9,674 bases of DNA, taken from the NCBI GenBank assembly GCA_003514455.1, contig DOQH01000003.1, positions 806 to 10,479 of the forward strand, written 5' to 3'. Position 1 is the first letter of the stretch; each line of letters opens with the position of its first letter. The notes under the pieces are model-generated. The model searched no databases. It was not told where the DNA came from and saw nothing but the letters and a program-made list of their open reading frames with translations. This stretch comes from Candidatus Magasanikiibacteriota bacterium (lineage in GTDB: Bacteria > Patescibacteriota > Patescibacteriia > Magasanikbacterales > UBA10003). The position numbers were made by a program, and so were the translations under genes. Positions 1 to 6,243 of this stretch are shown here, one piece after another.

Positions 1-84
1 AAGGAAATTATGGAAAAGGTGATTAAACTGCGCGTGCCAATGCGGGTGGATACACATATTGGCAGTAGTTGGGGGAAGGCGTGA
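1..84 (+). CDS. polA: DNA polymerase I, C-terminal end (partial)
   Basis: Frame 1 is open from the first base and ends in TGA at 82-84, giving the last 27 residues of a protein that begins outside the window. The tail contains MEKVIKLRVPMRV followed by G-S-S-W-G-K-A. This fits the conserved end of bacterial family A DNA polymerases: M-E-x4-L-x-V-P-x2-V, then G-x2-W-x2-A just before the stop. Pol I fills gaps and replaces RNA primers during replication and repair in the cytoplasm. Only the extreme C-terminal part of the polymerase palm/fingers domain is visible, so catalytic residues and any exonuclease domain cannot be judged. No convincing hairpin terminator follows it; positions 85-215 hold nothing else that I can support. 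Identity rests on this short motif but the match is specific. Confidence 0.82.
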   Translation, partial: KEIMEKVIKLRVPMRVDTHIGSSWGKA

Positions 85-215
85 AATTGGTTTAGAATGC
101 ATTGCCACTGACGCTAAAACCTTGAAGAATGACCCAGAGATAGAGGCTAGACTTTTTTGTTATTAATGTTTATGATGTGAATACTTACTGATCACACAAC
201 CCAATTTTTAAGAAA

Positions 216-221
216 TATAAT
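216..221 (+). promoter_or_regulatory. Promoter -10 box for the 237-932 gene
   Basis: A perfect TATAAT lies 15 nt before the ATG at 237. Transcription would start near 228, leaving a leader of about 9 nt with no Shine-Dalgarno sequence. No good -35 hexamer is visible at 16-18 nt spacing (the region reads CACACA-like), so the call rests on the -10 box and its position alone. Confidence 0.45.
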
Positions 222-236
222 ATTTAGCCTAAAAAT

Positions 237-932
237 ATGAGCGAAACCATCTTCAACGAGCCAGCTCCTAAGGGGGATTCTCTGCAGTTGTTGCGAGAAT
301 TTTTGGCCGAAAAAGGGCAACAACACTCCATGTCATCGGGGTTGTGTGATAAATTGTGGAACCTTCTGGCAGTGGTAAAAAAAGAACCTGAACATCAAAA
401 CGAGGTTGTGTCAGCGATAATTGATATGTTTCCTGGGGCAGTGTTAGAGATTGTTGCCAAATGTAGTAACCTAGACAATAAAATCGCATATAAATTAGGT
501 ATTCAGGGAGTATCCGGCGCCTTTCATGCGTTTCCCCATCTTGATAAGGACACATTCATTGCGCATTGTGCCGAGGTTGACCTTGAAGGCGTTGCCTCCA
601 TGCTTCATAGGCTGGAAAATGTAAAACTCGAAGTAGCCCAGGCTCTTATCAAAGGGGGTTTTGGGGATGAGGTTATGAGAAATGTCGATCACTTCTCTGG
701 TTTGGATATGTCGAAAGTGAAAATGGCCCTGCTTCAAAAAGAGGATAATATCAGCATTGAAGCAGGGGTGAAGGCGAGATTAGAAAAAGCATTGTCGGAC
801 GAGACAGGAGATGATGTCCCCGATTTTAGATCCGGAGATTACACAGGTAAAAGGTGGGAGAGGGAAGAGCTTATTAGTTTGGGACATGGGCCGACCATAG
901 TAGATGAGTACAAATCAAAATTTGAGAGCTAG
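237..932 (+). CDS. Hypothetical protein with degenerate helical repeats (231 aa)
   Basis: This cytosolic-looking protein has no signal peptide or membrane segment. Residues 77-178 can be divided into four units of about 23-28 residues (77-99, 100-125, 126-153, 154-178). They loosely share a start of the type (N/H/G)-L-(D/E) or L-E-N, a central Ala/Leu helix and a closing aromatic, seen as SNLD...HAF, HLDK...LHR, LENV...DHF and SGLDMSKV. The 'SGLD...' start resembles helical tandem-repeat proteins that I know from Patescibacteria, where the units are longer in number and better conserved; this would be a short, decayed version. The C-terminal 50 residues are acidic and polar (DETGDDVPDFRSGDY). 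The start is fixed by an in-frame TAG at 225-227, ATG 237 being the first start codon after it. There is no Shine-Dalgarno. It is transcribed away from polA and followed by a separate promoter. Function unknown; protein-protein interaction is a guess. Confidence 0.75.
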   Translation: MSETIFNEPAPKGDSLQLLREFLAEKGQQHSMSSGLCDKLWNLLAVVKKEPEHQNEVVSAIIDMFPGAVLEIVAKCSNLDNKIAYKLGIQGVSGAFHAFPHLDKDTFIAHCAEVDLEGVASMLHRLENVKLEVAQALIKGGFGDEVMRNVDHFSGLDMSKVKMALLQKEDNISIEAGVKARLEKALSDETGDDVPDFRSGDYTGKRWEREELISLGHGPTIVDEYKSKFES

Positions 933-975
933 TTTGAAGTATATCTGTTCAGCAACGGTTTATTATTACATCCAT

Positions 976-1004
976 TTGTCCAAAAGTGGGTGGCCTGATA
1001 TAAT
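976..1004 (+). promoter_or_regulatory. Promoter for the 1077-1439 gene
   Basis: The -35 element TTGTCC (976-981) and the -10 element TATAAT (999-1004) are separated by exactly 17 nt. The -10 is extended by TG at 996-997 (TGaTATAAT). The predicted transcription start is about 1011, giving a leader of roughly 66 nt. This is the best sigma70-type promoter in the window. Confidence 0.75.
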
Positions 1005-1011
1005 AATGGCG

Positions 1012-1046
1012 TATCTTGGCTTCTGCAATTCGCATGGCGCAAGATA
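1012..1046 (+). promoter_or_regulatory. 5'-terminal stem-loop in the leader of the 1077-1439 gene
   Basis: TATCTTG (1012-1018) pairs with CAAGATA (1040-1046). Inside it, GC 1019-1020 can pair with GC 1037-1038 and TGC 1024-1026 with GCA 1032-1034 around the loop AATTC. The stem begins one base after the predicted transcription start. Such 5'-end hairpins often protect mRNA from decay. No riboswitch class is recognised. Confidence 0.4.
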
Positions 1047-1062
1047 GGCTAGAGTAGAAAGT

Positions 1063-1068
1063 AGGAGG
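1063..1068 (+). promoter_or_regulatory. Ribosome binding site AGGAGG
   Basis: A perfect AGGAGG ends 8 nt before the ATG at 1077. It decides both the start codon and the coding strand against the overlapping open frames on the minus strand. Confidence 0.85.
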
Positions 1069-1076
1069 AAATAACA

Positions 1077-1439
1077 ATGAGTATTACGAGCGAAACTTCG
1101 TCGGTTGTTCCAGACAATGTGCTTGAAAAAGCTCGAGAAATCGCGGGACCATGCTCTGAACTGTGGATTCCTAATCGAAAGATGATCAGCCCACTGGTAA
1201 TGGTATGGGGACTGAATCCGATATGGTTTTCAGTGCCTTGCTCTGAACGTTGGGTTTTTTTCTGCGATGATGACCCCGGAGCGTTGTGGGAGCACTCGTG
1301 TCGACTCTTGCTGATTACCGACGAGTTGGATCTGGAGATCCGATCGGTCGATGTGCCACCAAAAGGCCTGACTGTGGATTGGACGAAAGATGATTCGCCC
1401 GAATCCATAGAAGGTGTTGACGATGCGTGGGCAGAGTAG
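1077..1439 (+). CDS. Hypothetical protein, Trp/Cys-rich (120 aa)
   Basis: I do not recognise this protein. It is small and has no signal peptide or clear membrane helix. It carries seven tryptophans (residues 30, 44, 50, 59, 71, 102, 118) and four cysteines (26, 55, 63, 75), mostly in a central block (VWGLNPIWF, RWVFFCDDD, ALWEHSC). The C-terminus is acidic (DWTKDDSPESIEGVDDAWAE). The cysteines are too far apart for a simple CxxC zinc site. The gene forms a self-contained unit: extended -10 promoter, 5' hairpin, consensus ribosome site 8 nt before ATG, and a perfect intrinsic terminator 43 nt after the stop. By eye the base composition is more GC-rich than that of the AT-rich surface genes downstream, which may reflect a different origin. 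Two long reverse-strand frames over the same bases lack such signals. It is very likely a real, independently transcribed gene; function is open. Confidence 0.8.
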   Translation: MSITSETSSVVPDNVLEKAREIAGPCSELWIPNRKMISPLVMVWGLNPIWFSVPCSERWVFFCDDDPGALWEHSCRLLLITDELDLEIRSVDVPPKGLTVDWTKDDSPESIEGVDDAWAE

Positions 1440-1482
1440 TAACAGACAACCTTCAACCTTTTCGTTCGTAACTAGCTCGTTT

Positions 1483-1518
1483 CCGCACAGATGAGTCAAA
1501 ACATCTGTGCGGTTTTTT
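1483..1518 (+). terminator. Intrinsic terminator after the 1077-1439 gene
   Basis: A perfect 11-bp stem (CCGCACAGATG 1483-1493 with CATCTGTGCGG 1502-1512) surrounds an 8-nt loop and is followed directly by six T (1513-1518). It separates the upstream unit from the surface-protein operon, whose promoter begins shortly after. Confidence 0.95.
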
Positions 1519-1552
1519 ATTGGATACTAGGGTGGTTTTTAATTTTATTTTT

Positions 1553-1561
1553 TGGTATAAT
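1553..1561 (+). promoter_or_regulatory. Extended -10 promoter of the surface-protein operon
   Basis: TGgTATAAT occupies 1553-1561. The -35 region at 17 nt spacing (1533-1538, TGGTTT) is weak, as is common with an extended -10. Transcription would start near 1568, only about 3 nt before the ATG at 1571, so the mRNA would be essentially leaderless. Confidence 0.65.
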
Positions 1562-1570
1562 GTAAGTAAT

Positions 1571-2233
1571 ATGCGCTATATTTTTTTTATCCTTATTTTT
1601 GTTTTAACTCTAAATTTTCCTTTGGCGGCCGGGTCTGCCTCCATGTCTTCGGAAAACTATAATTTATCCGTAGACGCCATTAGCGTGGGCGGGGACTTGG
1701 GTACATCCACCAATTATCAAATTTCAGGCACAGCTGGAGAAGCGCCTGGCATTCATGATACACCAAGTACCAGCACAAACTATATTATTGAGGCCGGATT
1801 TCAAGCCGCGGCATCCGGCGTGGTGTTATCAGCCACTTTATCCACTAATTCTGTTTCTTTAGGGACTTTAGGTACCGACGCTGTTTCAACCGCTTCTCAA
1901 ACATTGACAGTCACCACCAATTCGCCCACCGGCTATACTGCCACTATTGTGGAAGATGGCAATTTGCGCTCCGGCGCGAATGATATAAATGATGTGAGCG
2001 ATGGAACAGTGACCGCTGGCTCTGAAGAATATGGCATACGCACTTCTGGTAATGCAGGGCAGATGAATAGTGCTGACACCGCCATTACCACAGTTGCTCA
2101 AACAGTTGCTTCCACTTCCACCATTGCTACGAGTGAACAGACCACAATCACATACAAAACAGGGGTGAGCGCCAGCACCGAAAGCGGCACTTATAGTCAG
2201 ACCGTTACTTTTACAACTACGGTGAATTATTAA
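1571..2233 (+). CDS. Secreted beta-rich surface protein, WxL-like (220 aa)
   Basis: Residues 1-20 form a signal peptide (MRYIFFILIFVLTLNFPLAA) with cleavage likely at residues 20-23. Residues 24-80 contain a repeated 'S-x-N-Y' pattern (SSENYNLSVD, GTSTNYQISG, STSTNYIIEAGFQ) that recurs in secreted Patescibacteria proteins. Residues 84-220 are Thr/Ser-rich beta-strand sequence with 'TVTTNSPTGYTATIVEDG' and a final 'GTYSQTVTFTTTVNY'. This resembles the C-terminal sandwich of WxL-type surface proteins, but there is no tryptophan at all, so the defining W-x-L motifs are absent. It has no cysteine and no membrane anchor after the signal peptide, so it would be released or held by a partner. ATG 1571 is chosen over an earlier in-frame TTG at 1520, because that extension would overlap the terminator and promoter. 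The stop is 7 nt before the next start, so the two genes form an operon. Exact fold and ligand are inferred. Confidence 0.82.
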   Translation: MRYIFFILIFVLTLNFPLAAGSASMSSENYNLSVDAISVGGDLGTSTNYQISGTAGEAPGIHDTPSTSTNYIIEAGFQAAASGVVLSATLSTNSVSLGTLGTDAVSTASQTLTVTTNSPTGYTATIVEDGNLRSGANDINDVSDGTVTAGSEEYGIRTSGNAGQMNSADTAITTVAQTVASTSTIATSEQTTITYKTGVSASTESGTYSQTVTFTTTVNY

Positions 2234-2238
2234 AAGGT
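2233..2238 (+). promoter_or_regulatory. Weak ribosome binding site AAAGGT
   Basis: AAAGGTG starts at the last base of the upstream TAA stop and ends 2-4 nt before ATG 2241. This is short spacing for a weak site. Translational coupling to the 1571-2233 gene probably helps initiation. Confidence 0.4.
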
Positions 2239-2240
2239 GT

Positions 2241-5200
2241 ATGCGTGGAATTATTATTGGAAGCATACTAAAACATGTCAGGTGGAGCTGGATCCCCGCT
2301 TTCGCTGGGATGACATTGTTTTTTTTATTTTCCAGCGCCGTCCCCGCCAATGCCCTTTCTTTGTCACCGGCTTTAGTTGAAGTGAATGCTGAACCGGGTG
2401 AAACATTGATACAAAAGATGCGGCTTTTTAATGAAACAAATCAAACTATCACAGTTTATCCCGGGCTGGAGAATTTCCAACCGCAAAAAGATAGTTCACA
2501 GCCGAAATTTTTAGGGGATTCTGATCCTTTTGGAGCGGCGCGCTGGATTGAAATGTCTGTAAAGCAAGTGACTTTAAAATCAGGCGAGGCCAAAGATATT
2601 TTATTAAGAATTAAGGTCTCGGCTTTGGCAGAACCGGGTGGTCATTATGCCGCCCTTTTTTGGTCTAATCAGCCAGGCAAAAATTTGGGCATTGGCTCGG
2701 CATCGCGCGTGGCTTCACTTTTTTTGTTTAAAGTAAAAGGTACAATTAAAGAAGACGCGCGAATTGTTTCTTTTGCGAAAAAAGAAAATGATTGGCCGTT
2801 GGAATTTTCATTGCGATTGGAAAATTTAGGTAGTATGCATTTTGTTCCGCATGGCAGCATAGAAATTGTTAATTGGCGCGATAAAAAAATTGATGAAATT
2901 ATCATTAATTCTTTGGGTCAATCAATACTTCCGCAAAGTCAGCGGCAGTTTGACGCGTCTTTGGCAGCCGATAAGTTGTCGTCCGGGTTATATTCCGCTC
3001 GCGTTAAACTATTTTATGGCGAATCTTCCCAAGAATTAAACAGCAAAATAAATTTTTGGATAATGCCATCGGCGTTAGGTTCTAAATTGCTTGGTTTGAT
3101 TGTAATAATAATTTTAATTTGGATTGGTGTTAAAATTGCCAAACGCAAGTCGCGAGTATTTATTTTATTTATTCTTTTTTCTTTATTGTTGGCTAGTCAG
3201 GTGCTGGCAATATCTTCTTCCACCAGCGGCACGACCACTGTTTCCGGTACATACACTAAATCAGGCGGCGGATGCACTGGTTGTGGCGGCGGAGGCACGG
3301 GCGATACCGGTGATACTGGCGGAGATACCACCGCGCCGTCAGCCGTGACTAATTTGCTTGTGGACGCGATGACAGATACTACCGCCACTTTGACATGGAC
3401 TGCGCCGGGCGATGACAACAATAGCGGCACGGCTTCGCAATATGATATTCGTTATTCTTTGGCTACAATTACTGCTGACAACTGGGCCGACGCTACATCA
3501 ATCAGTAATGAGCCGACAGTGCAAGTTTCCGGCTCCAGTCAATCAGTAATTATCAGTAATTTAACGCCAAATATCCTGTATTATTTTGCCATTAAAACTG
3601 CTGATGAAAAACCTAATTGGTCTAATTTATCCAATGTGGCTTCGGCCTCTACTTTGCCGGCAAGTCAACAGCCGGCCGACACCACTCCGCCGGAAATTAC
3701 TCAAATTATTGTTAGGCCAGGCATTTTTTATGCCACCATCAGCTGGATTACCAATGAATCAGCTGATTCGCAAGTGTTTTATGGTCTTATCAATCAACTT
3801 GGTTCTTCAAAAACCAGCGCTGATTTTGTCACCGATCACGCGATTACTTTGTCCGGTCTTATTCCCAATACAACTTATTATTTTAAAATCATTTCCTCTG
3901 ACGCAACTGGCAACCAATCAATTGGTTTGTATAATGGAGCGGAAATAGGAACTTTTAAAACCGAGGCCGATACCACGGCGCCAGCCAATGTGAGTAATTT
4001 TAAGGCGACTGGCGGGGACAAAAAAAATTATTTGATCTGGCACAATCCATCTGACAGCGATTTTCAAGGAGTTTTGTTAGTGAGAAATTCCAGTAATTAT
4101 CCAACGAACACCGAAGACGGTGATGGGGTTTTTTTAATTAAAGGAATAAAAAATACCGATATTTCCTATACAGACAGTAAAAATTTGGTTAACGGCCAAA
4201 CATATTATTATACTGCTTTTGCCATGGATTTGTATGAAAATACTGCCTCTGGCGCTATGGCGCAAGCTACGCCGGTAGTCGGCAGTCAGCCGCCAGCGAG
4301 CGGTGGCGTGCCACAGTGTAGTGACAGCGCCGACAACGACGGCGATGGTTACAAAGATTACCCAAGCGACTTGGGATGCTTTGACCCGTCGGATAATGAT
4401 GAGACAGAATCGTCGGGCGAGAGCGCGCCAGTTGGGCCGGGCGGAGAGCCTTTTACCAGTGGATCTGGCGGCGCGGGAGCATCCATTATAGAATTGCAAT
4501 TATCCGATTTTGTTTTTTCAGTTGCCAAAGGCAAAATTATTGTGCCGAATAATTTTAATATCAGCGCCTTGGCCGGATCCGGATTACAAGTGTCTTTATC
4601 ACAAATAAAATCGTCCAAAATGATTGATTCCATAATTGTAAATGTTGCCGGCGGGTCGTATTTATTCAGTTTGCAAAATGGCCAATGGCAAACTGAAATC
4701 AGCGCGCCGGCGTCAGCCGGAATCTATCAAGCGGTATTTTTAGTGAATTTTAGCGACCAAACAAAAAATATCGTGAGCTGGCAAATGGAATCCAAGACAT
4801 ATGGGCAGATTTATGAGAAAGTCAATGGCCAAAAAAAGGCTTTGTCCGTGGTGACGATTTTACTTTGGCAAAATGGCGCGCTGTGGCCGGCCAATGATTT
4901 TTGGCAAAGTAATCCGCAAGTAACCGGAGCGGATGGTTTATTTGGATTTTTGGTTCCAGCGGGAAACTATTTATTGCAAATTGAAAAAGATGGCTACTCT
5001 ACGGAAAAAATTAATTTAATGAGCGATGACGTTATTATCCATCCAAGTGTGGAGTTGCTTTTTGTGCCGCCGCTTTTGAAAGATGTCATTGATTTGAGCG
5101 CTCCAGTGTCGGAGAATTTGCAAAATATCGCTAAAAATTTAGGCGAGAAAGCTCAATTTATAGGTAAAAAAATTGGTAAAGAAGTGGGCCAGAGCGCGCA

Positions 5201-6224
5201 AAAAGCGCTTGGCGAAGCTGAAAAGATTATTACCAATCCGGAAAATCAAAAGATCGCCGAGCAAGTGGCCGCTCCGGTGGCGGCCGGAGCAGCGGCCGCG
5301 GCCGCCACTGCCTCGGTAGGCTGGGTATCGCTTTTAAATTATTTGCGTTTTTTATTTACACAACCGGCTTTATTGTTCAAAAGAAGAAAGCGGAAAAATT
5401 GGGGCGTAATTTACAATTCACTGACTAAATTGCCTTTGGGATTGATGACCGTGCGTTTGATTGACGTGGTTAGCGGTCGTATTGTGCAGAGTAGAGTAAC
5501 TGACGGCGAAGGCCGTTATGCCTTTTTCCCTGCTGTCGGATCTTACAAATTGGAAATTTCCACTGACCAATTTGATTTTCCCAGTCAATTTTTTGGAGGA
5601 TTGCATGAAGACGGTCAATTTGTGGATTTGTATCATGGCGAAATAATTGAAGTAAAAGAAAAAGGCGCGACTATCACCGCGAATATTCCCTTGGACCCGG
5701 TCGGAGCGGAGCGGCCAGTTGGGCATTTAATTTGGCAATTGGCTTGGCGCCATGTTCAGAATATTTTGAGTATTGTAAGCATATTGGTGGCAGTTGGTTT
5801 TGCTGTTTGGGTGCCTGGTATTATCACCGGCGGGCTTTTGGCAGTTCAAATAGCTTTTTATGCCTTATTTAGGCATTTGGCCATACCGCCCAAGCTAAAG
5901 AATTGGGGCATTATTTATGACGAATATACTCGCTCACCATTAACTCAAGCCATTGCCCGCATTTTTGATAAGCAATATAACAAATTATTGGAAACGCAGA
6001 TTACAGATAAAAGTGGGCGTTACGCCTTTTTGGTTGGTCGTAATGAATATTATGTAACTTATGAAAAAGGTGGCTATGAAAAGAAGCAGAGTATGTCAAT
6101 TGATTTGAAAAATAGTTCTGAACCGGTTGCTTCGGTTGGTGTTGACACTGGCTTAAAACCCACTGGGCTGGAATTGGAGTCATCTGGGGATAAAAATGAT
6201 ATTACCAGAGAGAATAATTTGTGA
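2241..6224 (+). CDS. Giant multi-pass surface scaffold: DUF916-like, FN3 and CarboxypepD_reg-like domains (1327 aa)
   Basis: Residues 1-38 form a signal peptide ending ANA|LS. Residues 39-275 are two beta-rich domains resembling the DUF916/DUF3324 partner of WxL proteins (PGETLIQKMRLFNET; NQPG). A membrane helix at 284-299, a KRKSR loop and a second hydrophobic stretch (306-323, ending VLA) follow. Then come a Gly-rich linker with CTGC (341-362) and three FN3-like domains (364-473, 479-574, 577-679), each starting with DTT(A/P)P. Next are a DNDGDG motif flanked by Cys693 and Cys713, a beta domain (about 750-850) and a carboxypeptidase-regulatory-like domain (852-940). An amphipathic helical stretch (945-1010) and an Ala-rich membrane segment (about 1011-1037) precede a second such domain (1053-1150). 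Two more membrane segments (1175-1210) and a third domain (1221-1290) close the protein. No enzymatic motif is visible, so a structural envelope role is inferred. Domain names are assigned by eye. ATG 2241 is preferred; ATG 2310 is the alternative. Confidence 0.88.
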   Translation: MRGIIIGSILKHVRWSWIPAFAGMTLFFLFSSAVPANALSLSPALVEVNAEPGETLIQKMRLFNETNQTITVYPGLENFQPQKDSSQPKFLGDSDPFGAARWIEMSVKQVTLKSGEAKDILLRIKVSALAEPGGHYAALFWSNQPGKNLGIGSASRVASLFLFKVKGTIKEDARIVSFAKKENDWPLEFSLRLENLGSMHFVPHGSIEIVNWRDKKIDEIIINSLGQSILPQSQRQFDASLAADKLSSGLYSARVKLFYGESSQELNSKINFWIMPSALGSKLLGLIVIIILIWIGVKIAKRKSRVFILFILFSLLLASQVLAISSSTSGTTTVSGTYTKSGGGCTGCGGGGTGDTGDTGGDTTAPSAVTNLLVDAMTDTTATLTWTAPGDDNNSGTASQYDIRYSLATITADNWADATSISNEPTVQVSGSSQSVIISNLTPNILYYFAIKTADEKPNWSNLSNVASASTLPASQQPADTTPPEITQIIVRPGIFYATISWITNESADSQVFYGLINQLGSSKTSADFVTDHAITLSGLIPNTTYYFKIISSDATGNQSIGLYNGAEIGTFKTEADTTAPANVSNFKATGGDKKNYLIWHNPSDSDFQGVLLVRNSSNYPTNTEDGDGVFLIKGIKNTDISYTDSKNLVNGQTYYYTAFAMDLYENTASGAMAQATPVVGSQPPASGGVPQCSDSADNDGDGYKDYPSDLGCFDPSDNDETESSGESAPVGPGGEPFTSGSGGAGASIIELQLSDFVFSVAKGKIIVPNNFNISALAGSGLQVSLSQIKSSKMIDSIIVNVAGGSYLFSLQNGQWQTEISAPASAGIYQAVFLVNFSDQTKNIVSWQMESKTYGQIYEKVNGQKKALSVVTILLWQNGALWPANDFWQSNPQVTGADGLFGFLVPAGNYLLQIEKDGYSTEKINLMSDDVIIHPSVELLFVPPLLKDVIDLSAPVSENLQNIAKNLGEKAQFIGKKIGKEVGQSAQKALGEAEKIITNPENQKIAEQVAAPVAAGAAAAAATASVGWVSLLNYLRFLFTQPALLFKRRKRKNWGVIYNSLTKLPLGLMTVRLIDVVSGRIVQSRVTDGEGRYAFFPAVGSYKLEISTDQFDFPSQFFGGLHEDGQFVDLYHGEIIEVKEKGATITANIPLDPVGAERPVGHLIWQLAWRHVQNILSIVSILVAVGFAVWVPGIITGGLLAVQIAFYALFRHLAIPPKLKNWGIIYDEYTRSPLTQAIARIFDKQYNKLLETQITDKSGRYAFLVGRNEYYVTYEKGGYEKKQSMSIDLKNSSEPVASVGVDTGLKPTGLELESSGDKNDITRENNL
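2288..2315 (+). repeat. Dispersed palindromic repeat (VIPAKAGIQ/WIPAFAGMT type)
   Basis: The 28 bases match, with few changes, the widespread bacterial palindrome usually seen as CTGGATTCCCGC-TTTC-GCGGGAATGACA. Here ATCCCCGC (2292-2299) pairs with GCTGGGAT (2304-2311) with one mismatch around the loop TTTC. The translation WIPAFAGMT on this strand and VIPAKAGIQ on the other are hallmarks of this repeat family. It lies inside codons 16-25 of the 2241-6224 gene, within its signal peptide. Only one copy is present in the window. Confidence 0.85.
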
Positions 6225-6230
6225 TATAAT
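6202..6230 (+). promoter_or_regulatory. Promoter of the fibre gene
   Basis: TTACCA (6202-6207, four of six -35 bases) and TATAAT (6225-6230) are 17 nt apart, with TG at 6222-6223 making an extended -10. The -35 lies inside the last codons of the upstream gene, and the TG of the extended -10 is part of its TGA stop codon. Transcription would begin near 6237. No terminator separates the two genes, so read-through from the operon is also possible. Confidence 0.7.
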
Positions 6231-6243
6231 GTAGATAAGAATG

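Noticed and set aside
82..84. Possible TGA=Gly code, as in some Patescibacteria lineages
   Set aside because: TGA ends the conserved polA motif at the expected place and also closes the 1327-residue gene right at a promoter; no long frame is interrupted by TGA.
59..166. Small + strand frame (TTG start) overlapping the polA end, ending in EIEARLFCY
   Set aside because: No ribosome site or promoter, non-ATG start, overlaps polA in another frame and resembles nothing known.
1034..1057. Seven-codon upstream reading frame in the leader of the 1077 gene
   Set aside because: No ribosome site, start codon lies within the hairpin, and nothing suggests a leader peptide such as a run of one amino acid.
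1049..1456. Reverse-strand open frame across the 1077-1439 gene
   Set aside because: The + strand frame has a promoter, perfect AGGAGG and terminator in the right places; the reverse frame has none.
1520..1570. Upstream TTG start giving 17 extra residues on the 1571-2233 product
   Set aside because: It would begin at the end of the terminator T-tract and span the -10 box, and it would put 17 residues before a good signal peptide.
1886..2350. Reverse-strand open frame of 154 codons containing VIPAKAGIQ
   Set aside because: The VIPAKAGIQ part is the antisense reading of the palindromic repeat at 2288-2315; the rest is antisense to the secreted protein gene, with no start signals.
4134..4499. 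Open frames on both strands over the DNDGDG region
   Set aside because: They arise from the GC-rich, Asp/Gly/Ala-coded stretch of the large gene; none has start signals.
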